Shown one piece after another: positions 17,048-27,000 of a DNA stretch of 64,000 bases. The notes below the pieces were generated by a model. It ran no database searches. It was given only the letters and a program-made list of their open reading frames with translations, and was not told where the DNA came from. Positions within the stretch are counted from its first letter, which is position 1; the number at the start of each line of letters is the position of its first letter. The position numbers and the translations under genes were made by a program. The DNA lies in assembly GCF_025362475.1 (NCBI RefSeq), contig NZ_JANYGH010000058.1, positions 372,001 through 436,000 on the forward strand, written 5' to 3'. Source of the stretch: Mucilaginibacter sp. (GTDB lineage: Bacteria; Bacteroidota; Bacteroidia; Sphingobacteriales; Sphingobacteriaceae).

Positions 17048-18205
17048 ATGAAATTTAAACTTACAATCCTATTACTTTTCATATCCAGCCTTAGCTTTGC
17101 CCAGGACAGCCTTTTTGCCCGTAAGTTAGTTGATACCCTTACATCACCCTACTTTTGGGGGCGCGGTTATACGCACGATGGCGTACACAAAGCCGCGGCT
17201 TTTATATCGGCACAATTTAACAGCTACGGTGTAAAACCTATGGATGGCAAAAGTTACCTGCAGGAATTTAGTTACCCGGTTAATATATTCCCCGGCAAAA
17301 TGGAGGCTACTATAAATGGGATTAAGCTCATCCCCGGTAAAGAATTTATTGTAAGCCCGGAGAGTAAAGGTGTAACCGGCGCAGGCAAACTGGAGCAAAC
17401 GGATAGTACACACTTTGTTGATCGCAAAAACAGGATTATTGTTTCGGTAGAGGATAAACTTACCTGGTCTGTTGAAGGTAAAGCGCTTGATTTTACACTG
17501 ATACAAGTTGATAAAAAGGCTTTGAAACAAATGCCGGCGTCCATTAAAGTTGCTATTGAAAACGAGGTTATCCCCAATTTTAAAACCGCTAACGTTTGTG
17601 GTTTAGTAAAGGGCACAGTAAAGCCCGATTCTATAATTATGATTACCGCGCATTATGATCATTTGGGAGGCATGGGCAGCGATACCTATTTCCCCGGCGC
17701 AAATGATAACGCCAGCGGGCTTACCCAATTGCTAAGTCTGGCCAAATATTACGCGGCAAATCCGCAGCCTTATACCATGGCGTTCATTGGTTTTTCTGGC
17801 GAGGAAGCCGGCTTACTTGGGTCCAAATATTTTACAGAAAACCCGCTTATCCCTTTAAAAAGCATCCGCTTTCTCATCAACCTTGATCTTAATGGCACGG
17901 GCATAGATGGAATCACGGTAGTAAACGCAACAGTATATCCAAAGGAGTTTGCCGCCATACAGCAAATTAACAACGAGGGTCATTACTTTGTAAAGGTGAT
18001 GCCCCGCGGAAAAGCCGCCAATAGCGACCATTATTTATTTACAGAAAAAGGTGTGCCTGCTTTTTTCATATACACCTTGGGAGGTATAAAAGCGTACCAC
18101 GATGTTTTTGATATCAGCGCCACCTTACCACTCAATAAGTATAAAGATCTGTTCTGGCTGATTGTAAAGTTCAACAGTTCGCTCATGCAAAACGTTAAGC
18201 CATAA
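17048..18205 (+). CDS. M28-family zinc aminopeptidase, secreted
   Basis: 385 residues with a signal peptide (about 1-18, LSFAQ). The di-zinc site of family M28 is complete: His202 and Asp204 region (HYDH), Asp220 (GANDNASG), Glu252-Glu253 (GEEAG), Asp280 (NLDLNGTG) and His328 (SDHYLF). Family members remove N-terminal residues from peptides outside the inner membrane. The insert between about 80 and 185 is probably a PA-like or lid subdomain. Only 7 bp separate it from the frameshifted acetyltransferase, suggesting one transcript. Confidence 0.93.
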   Translation: MKFKLTILLLFISSLSFAQDSLFARKLVDTLTSPYFWGRGYTHDGVHKAAAFISAQFNSYGVKPMDGKSYLQEFSYPVNIFPGKMEATINGIKLIPGKEFIVSPESKGVTGAGKLEQTDSTHFVDRKNRIIVSVEDKLTWSVEGKALDFTLIQVDKKALKQMPASIKVAIENEVIPNFKTANVCGLVKGTVKPDSIIMITAHYDHLGGMGSDTYFPGANDNASGLTQLLSLAKYYAANPQPYTMAFIGFSGEEAGLLGSKYFTENPLIPLKSIRFLINLDLNGTGIDGITVVNATVYPKEFAAIQQINNEGHYFVKVMPRGKAANSDHYLFTEKGVPAFFIYTLGGIKAYHDVFDISATLPLNKYKDLFWLIVKFNSSLMQNVKP

Positions 18206-18212
18206 TCAGGAT

Positions 18213-18760
18213 ATGCTCAATCCAAACTTTTCACCATTTCCGGTTTTAACTACAGAACGTTTGATACTTCGCCGGTTTATTAATGCCGATGCAGCCAACC
18301 TTTTTAAATTGCGCGGTGATGCGGACGTGATGCAATATATCGGTCGTCCGTTGGCCAAAACGGTGGATGATGCTGTATGATAAATGTAATTGATGAGTTG
18401 CTGGCAGGCAACAATGGCATTACCTGGTGCATATCGTTTAAAACCGATGCCGAATTTATTGGAAGTATAGGCTTTTGGCGGATAGAAAAGGAAAATCACC
18501 GGGCCGAGATTGGGTATCTCTTAAACCCGGTACACCAGGGTAAGGGTATTATGCAGGAAGCTGTAGCGGCTGTTTTAAACTTTGGATTTGAAGTCATGCA
18601 CCTGCACAGTATCCAGGCTAATGTTGATCCCCAAAATACAGCATCACTTAAACTGCTCGAGCGCAATAATTTTGTACGTGAGGGTTATTTTAAGGAAGAT
18701 CATTTAGTTAATGGAAGCTTTGCCGATACGGTTATTTATTCATTATTAACAAAAAAGTAA
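18213..18760 (+). pseudogene. GNAT (RimJ/RimL-type) N-acetyltransferase gene split by a frameshift
   Basis: Two reading frames together make one acetyltransferase. The first (18213-18380, 55 residues) starts MLNPNFSPFPVLTTERLILR, the usual GNAT opening, and ends at TGA after KTVDDAV. The second (18377-18760) continues with the rest: IGSIGFWRIEKENHRAEIGY, then the acetyl-CoA loop HQGKGIMQEA and the ending PQNTASLKLLERNNFV. The shift is minus one, as if a base had been lost around 18375-18378. The overlap ATGA could allow coupled translation of a second polypeptide, but neither half is a full domain. It may be a recent mutation or a sequencing error. It lies 7 bp after the M28 gene. Confidence 0.85.
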
Positions 18761-18901
18761 ATGTGTTAACAAATTATTTATACGAAACATTTTGAATTAA
18801 AAAATTTTAATGCATGTTTACAACTCGAAACCAATTATATCTAAGCTGAAAACAATTCAGTATAAATGGAGTTAAACTAAAAAACAAAAAAGAAACTTAT
18901 C

Positions 18902-19120
18902 ATGGCAACAGAAAAAGGAAGCGGTATTACCGCGTATTCAGTAAAAACAAAAACTAAGAATGTACCGATGATTGATCCTGTGATTGATATTAAATCGGGA
19001 AGGTACATTGCTACCGGCAAAGATGCCGCAGGAAACAAAATGGCTGCTATTATGGGCAAAGCTACAGCCGAAGAGCATATCAGCAATGGTAATGCAAAAA
19101 AAGGCACTGGCTGGGCTTAA
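18902..19120 (+). CDS. Small protein of unknown function
   Basis: 72 residues, charged, with no signal peptide or membrane helix. The stretch VPMIDPVIDIKSGRYIATG and the Gly/Ala-Lys-rich remainder do not match a family known to me. A stretch of about 140 bp upstream gives room for a promoter, and a good hairpin terminator follows 16 bp after the stop, so it is very likely a real single-gene unit. Amino acid composition is like that of Bacteroidota cytosolic proteins. Confidence 0.65.
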   Translation: MATEKGSGITAYSVKTKTKNVPMIDPVIDIKSGRYIATGKDAAGNKMAAIMGKATAEEHISNGNAKKGTGWA

Positions 19121-19136
19121 TATTTTATTAACCTAT

Positions 19137-19175
19137 AAAGCCCTGGCTTAATTTTGTTTAAGCCGGGGCTTTTGC
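19137..19175 (+). terminator. Rho-independent terminator
   Basis: A 15-bp stem (19137-19151 with 19158-19172, one G-U pair) with a 6-nt loop, followed by TGCGTTTT. It lies 16 bp after the stop codon of the 72-residue protein gene. Confidence 0.8.
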
Positions 19176-19358
19176 GTTTTCAAAGTTTTACCACAAGCCC
19201 TTATCATCACTTTACCAAAAAGTTTTAGCTAATCGGTCGCAGGCAACCGCCTATCTGGTTAAGTAATTATACGTACGTTAAAATGGGTGAAAACACCTAT
19301 TCCATCGCTTTAACATTTGCTTTAATTTTATAGCACCTAATAATTAAAGCAATTTGAT

Positions 19359-19652
19359 ATGGCTGTACGTATACTTTGTATTAAAACCGATGCTAAATTG
19401 CATCACAATCCGTATGTGGCTATCGATTCATTGGAGTGGGTGAACGAGCGCATAAACGTAAAGGGAATAACAGAGCGGACCAAACTGCATGACTGGATAA
19501 AGAATAAAGAGGGCGAAGCCTATATTTTAGATGATAGCGGAAACAAAACCTGCCTCATCCCAGCCCTCTGCCCCGAAGGAAATAAATACGTAAAAACGGT
19601 TAATGATGAATCCGAATCTGAAATATTGTTTGGCTTGCCGGAGTGCGCTTAA
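19359..19652 (+). CDS. Small protein, possibly DUF3892-like
   Basis: 97 residues without signal peptide. It begins MAVRILCIKTDAKLHHNPYVAIDSLEWVNE and has WIKNKEGEAYILDDSGNKTCL, which resembles DUF3892 small proteins with a short opening strand, a central I.sLeWv.e pattern and a WI...aYv.d segment. This assignment is by eye and uncertain. The four cysteines (7, 66, 73 and 96) are more than expected for its size. Single gene upstream of and convergent with the CYTH gene. Confidence 0.6.
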   Translation: MAVRILCIKTDAKLHHNPYVAIDSLEWVNERINVKGITERTKLHDWIKNKEGEAYILDDSGNKTCLIPALCPEGNKYVKTVNDESESEILFGLPECA

Positions 19653-19666
19653 AATATAGCACACAT

Positions 19667-20134
19667 TTACCATTTACCGAACGGCTTTACAGCCAGGTTT
19701 GAATTGTAATACCTATCGTCGCCGGTAACCTCTTTGGTAACCCATGGCGGGAGTATGAACTTTTCATCTTCGCTGTCAAGCTCAATTTCTGCGAGCAGCA
19801 AACCTTTATTTTCTCCTAAAAACTCGTCAACTTCCCAAACCTTACCCGCAACTTCAATACAGTAACGTCGTTTCCTTAATTCAGATACTGCAAAATTATC
19901 CAGCAATTCTTCCCCTTCAACAGCAGGTATGGTGTACTCATACTCAAGGCGGCTAATACCTTTTGTACTACCCTTTATGGTGATAAAACCCTGGTCGGGC
20001 GTTACGCGTATGCGGATGGTTTTAGTATCATCACTTAAAATGTATCCTTGTCTAAAATACGTCCCTATCGGCTTAGGCATTTGCTGCCATTGTTCCTGAT
20101 CAACCAAAAACTTTCGCTCAATTTCAACTCCCAT
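19667..20134 (-). CDS. CYTH-domain phosphohydrolase-like protein
   Basis: 155 residues. The CYTH signature ExExK reads EIERK at residues 4-8, followed by the expected basic and acidic tunnel residues (IRIRV, KGSTKG, RLEYEYTIP, KRRYCIE, EVDEF, LAEIELDSED). CYTH proteins hydrolyse inorganic or thiamine triphosphate or act as class IV adenylate cyclases; bacterial short forms are most often triphosphatases. The length, about 155, is typical of a stand-alone CYTH domain. No helper domain is adjacent. The start is the ATG that puts EIERK near the N-terminus. Confidence 0.88.
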   Translation of the reverse strand: MGVEIERKFLVDQEQWQQMPKPIGTYFRQGYILSDDTKTIRIRVTPDQGFITIKGSTKGISRLEYEYTIPAVEGEELLDNFAVSELRKRRYCIEVAGKVWEVDEFLGENKGLLLAEIELDSEDEKFILPPWVTKEVTGDDRYYNSNLAVKPFGKW

Positions 20135-20294
20135 CGGTTTGCTGTTTTTTAAATTTAACCTGCCTTTTAGCAGATGGTTTTAAATTCTGTTAGGTAATGG
20201 TACTCTTATTTTAAAATATTCACAAATATTAACTTTTTAAAAATCAATAGCCTATATTTAATGTATATTCCTTTAACCTAAATTAAATAGCCTT

Positions 20295-21239
20295 ATGAAA
20301 CCGATAATAAAACTTTCAGGGTTAATTTTGATATTATCAATTAACTTTTTTAATCAGGGCTGCAAACAACCTTCCGTAGTTAAACATGATGGCGAAAAGG
20401 ACCGGATATCGTTTAAACCAATATTCGGTAGCACTTATACAGAAATTTCACGGCGCACTGCAAATGGGCTTTCTTTTAATAATTACGGCTACCAACTGGA
20501 ACCTCAATGGCAAATGAATTTTGTTTCAGACGATTCAGTAAGTATCTACAGCCCAACAAAAGGCCGGTTTATAAACTTTCCGCTTACCAGGGGATATGAT
20601 TCTGTTTTTAACACAGCCAGAACATGGCTCAAGGTAAAAAAGATGAACAAAGATAGCCTCAGGCTCGAAGTACTTGAAGCCTACGGTGATTCGGTTGATA
20701 CAAAAGGGGTCCGGGTATTCATGACCTTTTATAACAATGATTACATAAAAAACACACTTCATAGCGATACCGGGGTATTAAGAAGACCCAGCCGTAAAGA
20801 TTCTTTATATGTCAGATCATTATCAACTGTGGCAAATAAAGATTATAAAAAAGCCTTTTCTGCCAGGGAACCAGTTGTTTTCACAAGCAAAAGCCCAAAT
20901 GTAAAAGTTAAAAAATGGATTACCGAGGGCGACATGTTAAATCATTTTAGTACAAGTGATGATTATATGAATCCCACATATGATATTGCCATTAGCAAAG
21001 CTTACGCTAATTTTTATTATTCCTTCACCGTTTTTGTTACCGTAGATGGGCAGATGTATTACGGCAAGCCTTTAATACCATTTTTCAATCAGTCATTTAA
21101 AGATAATTATCTCCGTCTTTCGCATTCGGTAATGGATAGCTATCTTAAATATTACCTGCAGGTAATTCCTGGTAAAACACTTGGAATGCCCCATGCAAGT
21201 GAGGTAAATGTACACGTTGAAGGAAAAACTGGAATTTAG
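20295..21239 (+). CDS. Lipoprotein of unknown function
   Basis: 314 residues. The signal peptide ends at a lipobox with Cys23 (NQGCKQ). The mature part is rich in aromatic residues and beta-strand-like segments without a familiar motif; it has no repeats that I can see. The codon usage is AT-richer than that of its neighbours, compatible with an accessory gene. About 160 bp of AT-rich sequence precede it and about 250 bp follow. Location on the outer membrane is inferred from the lipobox. Confidence 0.7.
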   Translation: MKPIIKLSGLILILSINFFNQGCKQPSVVKHDGEKDRISFKPIFGSTYTEISRRTANGLSFNNYGYQLEPQWQMNFVSDDSVSIYSPTKGRFINFPLTRGYDSVFNTARTWLKVKKMNKDSLRLEVLEAYGDSVDTKGVRVFMTFYNNDYIKNTLHSDTGVLRRPSRKDSLYVRSLSTVANKDYKKAFSAREPVVFTSKSPNVKVKKWITEGDMLNHFSTSDDYMNPTYDIAISKAYANFYYSFTVFVTVDGQMYYGKPLIPFFNQSFKDNYLRLSHSVMDSYLKYYLQVIPGKTLGMPHASEVNVHVEGKTGI

Positions 21240-21489
21240 GGTTTCTGTGATTTATTTCGTATTACAATAAAAAAAATGTGGTTGTGGCAGCAGCGAATCA
21301 CTTGATTCGTAGCTGCTAATAATAAATTACTTACTGATTTACAGATATTTAAATAGCTCTACAGCAACCTACAATTATTGTAGACATTAAAAGATTCAAC
21401 CTTTATTTTAATTTATATTGTTAAAACGATCTTCATAGAAAATTCATACCTGTTACTAATGTTTGCAAAGTTGAATTGAATTGAGGACA

Positions 21490-22764
21490 ATGTATAAAAT
21501 AAAAACCCTGCTATTTTTATTAGTTGTATTTTTTTGCTGTAATACAAACCGGGCCACCGCCCAAACCGACACGGTTAAAATTAACTTTCAGGACGCCGAA
21601 AAACAGTTTTTGGAAAACAACCTGAGTCTATTAGCCCAAAAATATAATATTGAGGCGTCAAAAGCGCTCATACAGCAAGCCAAACTTTGGGATAACCCCG
21701 TACTTAGCACCGACCAGAACATATGGGATGGTGGCAGCCGCAAATTTTTTAACCACAACAATGGTGGCGGGCAAGTTTTTGTGCAGCTTAGCCAGGTATT
21801 TGCTACTGCCGGCAAACGCGGCAAACAGGTACAGGTGGCGCAAGATGATGCCAAAGTTCAGGAAGCTGCATTTGCCGACCTGATGCGCAACCTGCGATAC
21901 AATTTGCAGTTAGATTTTAGCCAGCTGGCTACGCTTAACGCGCAGGAGAAGGTTTATCAAAATGAAATTAACTCGGCAAAAAACCTGGTAGGCGCTATCC
22001 AAAAATCATTTGATGCGGGTAATACCTCTATGAAGGACCTCATCAGGCTTAAGGCTTTGCTTTTTGGCTTGCAAAACGACATGGTGGAAAACAACCGCCA
22101 AATCAACAGCCTGCAAACCGAGCTAAAAACTTTATTACAAACCAAAGAAACAGCTTTTGTTTACCCACTGATAAATGATAAACCGGTAGAAACCGTAGTG
22201 CTTGATATACCAACACTGATTGAACAGGCCAAAACCAACAGGCCCGATTATTTATCTAACCAATATCAATTAAGCTCGGCAACCCATAACCTGGCTTTTC
22301 AAAAAGCACTTGCTGTGCCCGATGTTACCATAGGCGCTGCATATGATCAAAACAGCAGCTATGCCAGAAATTACTATGGCTTACAAATTGGCTTACCCCT
22401 GCCCTTCTTTAACCGCAACCAGGGCAATATCAAATCGGCTAAATACAATATCCAAAGCCAGGAAAGTACGGTAAAACAAAATGAGCTCCAGCTTAAAAAT
22501 GATGTTGTTGCAGCTGTAAACCAGTATAAATTAAACCAACAGTTGTTTTCAACCCAGCAACTGGAGTTTAATGAGCAGTATGATAAACTGTTTAGCAGCA
22601 TGCTTAAGAGCTTTCAGCAAAGGCAAATTAGCCTGGTGGAGTTTGTTGATTTTTTTGACACCTATAAGGATACCAAACTTAAAGTACTTCAACAGCAATA
22701 TAACCTGCAAAAGGCTATCGCCGATCTAAACTTCGCCACCGGCACCACTATAATTAAATCTTAA
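21490..22764 (+). CDS. TolC-family outer-membrane factor of a metal efflux pump
   Basis: 424 residues from the ATG at 21490. A TTG three codons earlier is in frame but less likely. Signal peptide about 1-25 (TNRATAQ), then two repeats of the TolC/OEP fold with long alpha-helical stretches (NLSLLAQKYNIEASKALIQQ, and VKQNELQLKNDVVAAVNQY in the second half). PDVTIGAAYDQNSSYARNYYG and IGLPLPFFNRNQGNIKSA are typical of the CusC/CzcC branch. It forms the outer-membrane exit duct. First gene of a three-gene operon with the adaptor 17 bp downstream and the RND pump after it. Confidence 0.92.
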   Translation: MYKIKTLLFLLVVFFCCNTNRATAQTDTVKINFQDAEKQFLENNLSLLAQKYNIEASKALIQQAKLWDNPVLSTDQNIWDGGSRKFFNHNNGGGQVFVQLSQVFATAGKRGKQVQVAQDDAKVQEAAFADLMRNLRYNLQLDFSQLATLNAQEKVYQNEINSAKNLVGAIQKSFDAGNTSMKDLIRLKALLFGLQNDMVENNRQINSLQTELKTLLQTKETAFVYPLINDKPVETVVLDIPTLIEQAKTNRPDYLSNQYQLSSATHNLAFQKALAVPDVTIGAAYDQNSSYARNYYGLQIGLPLPFFNRNQGNIKSAKYNIQSQESTVKQNELQLKNDVVAAVNQYKLNQQLFSTQQLEFNEQYDKLFSSMLKSFQQRQISLVEFVDFFDTYKDTKLKVLQQQYNLQKAIADLNFATGTTIIKS

Positions 22765-22781
22765 AACACTTTATACTATAT

Positions 22782-23882
22782 ATGATGAAAAGAGAAACGC
22801 TGATACCTGTTCTTTCGGCTTTACTGTTTTTGGCTGCCTGCAAAGGAAAAACTCAGCCCGTTGCAGAAAACAAACCAATATGTGTAAGCGATTCAATGGC
22901 CAAAATAATCACCATTGATACTGCCAAAACTACCGCTATAAAAAACGAGCTCACGCTTTCGGGCCAGGTATCAAATGATGAAAATACCGTTGTTAAAGTT
23001 TTCCCTTTTTCAAGCGGGCAAATATTGGATGTGAAGGTTTCCTTAGGTGATAAGGTAAGCAAAGGTCAAACCCTGGCAATTATGCGCAGTGCCGACGTGG
23101 CAGGTAACTATACCGATCTTACAGCTACTAAATCCGACCTGGCGATATCAAAACGCCAGCTTGAACAGGCCGAATACCTATACAAAAACGGTATCTCAAG
23201 CGAGCGCGATTATACCGAGGCAAAAGAAAATTTCAATAAAGCCCAAGCCGCCAATAGGAAAATACAACAGCAGATAGCTATCAATGGCGGTGGCAATACC
23301 AATGCCGGTGGCACCCTGGTAATAAAGGCGCCGGAAAGTGGCTATATCGTTGAAAAAAATGTAACTACAGGCAGCTTTATCCGCCAGGATAATAACGGAA
23401 GCCTATTCACTATATCAAATATGAAAGATGTGTGGATTTGGGCCAACGTATTTGAATCAGACATCAGTAAAGTTAAAACCGGCTACACAGCCAAAGTAAC
23501 CACAATAGCCTATCCGGGTAAGGTTTTCGACGGTAAAATTGATGCGGTAAGTTCGGTGCTTGATCCGGACAATAAGGTAATGAAAATAAAAGTGGTATTG
23601 CCCAATAAAGACATGCTTTTGAAGCCGGAAATGTTTACCAATGTGGTTATCACCAATAACGATGCGGCAACAGCGGTATCCATACCTGCAAAGGCGGTAA
23701 TATTTGATAGCAGCAAAAATTTTGTAATTGTATATAACGACAAATGCAATTTAAAGGTGCGCGAAGTAAGCGTCATTAAAACAGTAGATAATGTAAGCTA
23801 CATAGCATCAGGGTTAAACGCGGGTGATAAGGTGATTTCAAAAAATGGTTTGCTTTTATACGATGCTTTAGCAGGAGATTAA
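22782..23882 (+). CDS. Periplasmic adaptor (membrane fusion protein) of metal RND efflux
   Basis: 366 residues with a lipobox at Cys20 (LFLAAC), so it is lipid-anchored. The order is that of CzcB/CusB adaptors: beta-barrel and lipoyl half (KVFPFSSGQILDVKVSLGDKVSKGQTLAIM), helical hairpin (about 105-165), second lipoyl half (ESGYIVEKNVTTGSFI) and membrane-proximal domain to the end. It joins the inner-membrane pump to the outer-membrane duct in the periplasm. No histidine-rich N-terminus is present. It is separated from the RND gene by 152 bp occupied by a repeat. Confidence 0.92.
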   Translation: MMKRETLIPVLSALLFLAACKGKTQPVAENKPICVSDSMAKIITIDTAKTTAIKNELTLSGQVSNDENTVVKVFPFSSGQILDVKVSLGDKVSKGQTLAIMRSADVAGNYTDLTATKSDLAISKRQLEQAEYLYKNGISSERDYTEAKENFNKAQAANRKIQQQIAINGGGNTNAGGTLVIKAPESGYIVEKNVTTGSFIRQDNNGSLFTISNMKDVWIWANVFESDISKVKTGYTAKVTTIAYPGKVFDGKIDAVSSVLDPDNKVMKIKVVLPNKDMLLKPEMFTNVVITNNDAATAVSIPAKAVIFDSSKNFVIVYNDKCNLKVREVSVIKTVDNVSYIASGLNAGDKVISKNGLLLYDALAGD

Positions 23883-23888
23883 TTTGAG

Positions 23889-24028
23889 AAGTATCAAGTC
23901 GCAAGTATCAAGTATCAAGATTTTGATCCTGTATATTGATATACGACTTAACTCTGAAACTAATAAAAAAGTCTTGCTACTTGATACTAAATACTTGATA
24001 CTAAAAAAGAATCTAATTACCTGATACT
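23889..24028. repeat. Iterated inverted repeat, AAGTATCAAGT unit (family A)
   Basis: Left arm 23889-23920 is built of overlapping copies of AAGTATCAAGT; right arm 23972-24002 carries the reverse complement iterated (CTACTTGATACTAAATACTTGATACT region), with another degenerate copy at 24019-24028. The spacer between is about 50 bases. The RNA could form a long imperfect stem-loop between the adaptor and pump coding regions. The pump start codon lies only 6 bp after it. Architecture is shared with unrelated units at 43592-43709 and 58468-58644. Confidence 0.75.
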
Positions 24029-24034
24029 ATCAAA

Positions 24035-27000
24035 ATGAATAAATTCATTAAAAATACAATCTACTTTTCGCTAAGGCACCGCTATTTTGTGTTTTTTATG
24101 ACACTGGTACTGGTTGTGCTTGGTATATGGAGTTACATGAATACGCCCATCGAGACGTTTCCCGATGTAACCAACACGCAAATCATCATTATCGCCCAGT
24201 GGCCTGGCCGCAGCGCCGAAGAGGTGGAGAAAATGATCACCATCCCGATGGAGACCGTTTTAAACTCGGTACAGAAAAAGGCCAACCTGCGTACAACTTC
24301 CGCTTTCGGTTTATCATACGTGCGTATCATTTTTGATGATGATGTGGATGACGCCTTTGCGCGCCAGCAGGTGTTGAGTCGTTTGGGTAACGCCGATTTA
24401 CCCGATGGCGTTAAGCCTGAGGTTGAGCCACCTTATGGCCCAACAGGTGAAATTTACCGTTACACACTTAAAAGCCATACCAAATCAATCCACGAGCTTA
24501 CTGCTATTCAGGATTGGGTGTTGGACAGGCAATTCAAATCCGTTCCGGGAGTTGCCGATGTTAACAGTTTTGGAGGCGAAGAAAAAACTTACGAGGTTAG
24601 TGTTAACCCTTCTCTTTTGCAAAAATACGGGCTAACATCGCTGGATGTTTACACCGCCATTAACCGCAGCAACATCAACGTGGGTGGTGATGTGATTGAA
24701 AAAAATGACCAGGCCTATGTAGTGCGTGGCATCGGGGTTATCAACAATATTGAAGAGATTCAGAACATCATCATTAAAAACGTAAACAACGTACCTATCC
24801 TGGCCAAGGATATTGCCGATATTAAAGAAGCTGGTTTGCCGCGTTTAGGGCAGGTAAGCCGCGATAAGCAGAAGGATGTGCTGGAAGGTATCATCGTAAT
24901 GCGTAAAGGCGAAAACCCTGCCGAAGTTTTAGATCGGATACGTGATAAGGTAAAAGATCTGAACGAGAATATTTTACCAAAGGATGTAAAGATTGATACC
25001 TTTTATGATCGTACCAACCTGATGGATTTTTGTACCGAAACGGTGATCCATAACCTTTGCGAGGGTATTATCCTGGTAACCGTTATCGTGTTCCTGTTCA
25101 TGGCCGACTGGCGTACTACCTTAACTGTAGCCATCATTATCCCGTTGTCGTTACTTTTTGCCTTCGTATGTATGCGAATAAAAGGAATGAGCGCCAACCT
25201 GTTATCAATGGGGGCAGTCGATTTTGGTATTATTATAGATGGTGCGGTTGTAATGGTCGAGGGTATTTTTGTGGCGCTTGATCATAAGGCCAAAGAAGTG
25301 GGCATGCAAAAATTTAACGGGCTCGCAAAACTTGGCCTCTTTAAAAATGTAGGCGCCGAAATGGGTAAGGCTATCTTCTTTTCAAAGCTTATCATCATTA
25401 CCTGCCTCATTCCTATCTTTGCATTCCAGAAAGTTGAAGGTAAAATGTTTAGTCCGCTGGCTTATACCTTAGGCTTTGCACTCCTTGGAGCACTGATATT
25501 TACACTTACATTAGTACCTGCACTATCAAGTATCCTGTTGCAAAAAAATGTGCGGGAAAAACATAACCCGGTTGTTATCTTTTTTGAAAACGGCATCCGC
25601 CGGATGTTCAACTTCACATATAAAAATCAGAAACTTAGCCTTATCGTAGCGGTAGCCTTTATGGCCATCACGTTCTTCTCGGCCAGGTTTTTAGGTTCGG
25701 AGTTTTTACCTGACCTTAACGAAGGCGCCCTGTGGGTTGAGGCCGAACTACCGATGAGCGTTTCACTGTCTGAAGCGGAAAGCATCAACCAAAAAATGAT
25801 GCAAATACTGCATAAGTTCCCCGAGGTAAAACAAACCCTGGCACAGGTTGGCCGTACCAATGATGGTACCGACCCTAAGGGCTTCTTTGATGTACAGATC
25901 CAGGTGGATTTAAGGAACAAAAAAGAATGGCCCAGCGGCTTAACCGAAGACCAGCTGATTGACCAGATGGATAAGCAGCTGAGCAAAATCCCCGGTACCG
26001 TATTCAATTACTCTCAACCCATCCGTGATAACGTAGAGGAAGCCGTAGCGGGTGTTAATGCGGCATTAGCTGTAAAAATATTTGGGCCAGATTTTCAAAC
26101 GCTTGATCATAAAGCAGATAGTGTATTAAAAATCCTGAAAACTGTTCAGGGGGTCGAAGATCTTGGTGTACTGCGCAATTTAGGTCAGCCGGAGTTCAGG
26201 ATTGAGCTTGATCAGCGTAAAATGGCGCTGTATGGCGTTTCAACAGCCGATGCCAACTCGGTAATTGAAATGGCTATAGGTGGTAAAGCCGCAACTGAAT
26301 TATATGAAGGCGAACGCCGGTTTGATATCAGGATAAGATACCAGCAGCAATACCGCGATACAGAAGATAAGATAGAAAACCTGATGGTGCCTACCCTAAA
26401 CGGATCAAAAATCGCGATAAAGGAAATTGCCACTATTAAAACCATCACCGGCCCTGCCTTTATTTACAGGGATAATAATACCAGGTACATTGCCGTAAAA
26501 TTCTCTGTTCGTGGCCGCGACCTGGGCAGCACTATCAGGGAAGCTCAGGATAAAATTCACTCAAAAGTTACCTTTGGGCATGGATACACCGATGTTTGGG
26601 CTGGCGAGTTTGAAAACCAGATCCGCGCATCAAATACATTGGCGCACGTAGTGCCTATATGTTTGCTGGTTATATTCCTTATTTTGTTTATCACGTTTGG
26701 TAACGCTAAAGATGCCACACTGGTTATCATGAACGTACCGTTCGCGTTAATAGGTGGTATACTTGCATTGCACATAACCGGTACCAATTTCAGTATCTCG
26801 GCAGGTATTGGTTTTATAGCCTTGTTTGGGGTATGTATTCAAAATGGGGTAATCCTGGTATCCGTTTTCAAAAAGAACCTGGAAGAACACATCCCACTTG
26901 ATAAAGCCATATTAGATGGGGTAATAAGCAGGGTAAGGCCGGTAGTAATGACTGCGCTGATGGCAGCTATAGGATTGATGCCTGCAGCGGTATCAACGGG

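Noticed and set aside
18377..18760. Separate acetyltransferase gene starting at 18377
   Set aside because: The segment lacks the GNAT N-terminal strand and helix, which are encoded in the preceding frame; the two belong to one broken gene.
25627..26007. Leftward 126-codon frame inside the RND pump gene
   Set aside because: It lies entirely antisense to a coding region with strong RND features; a shadow of codon use.
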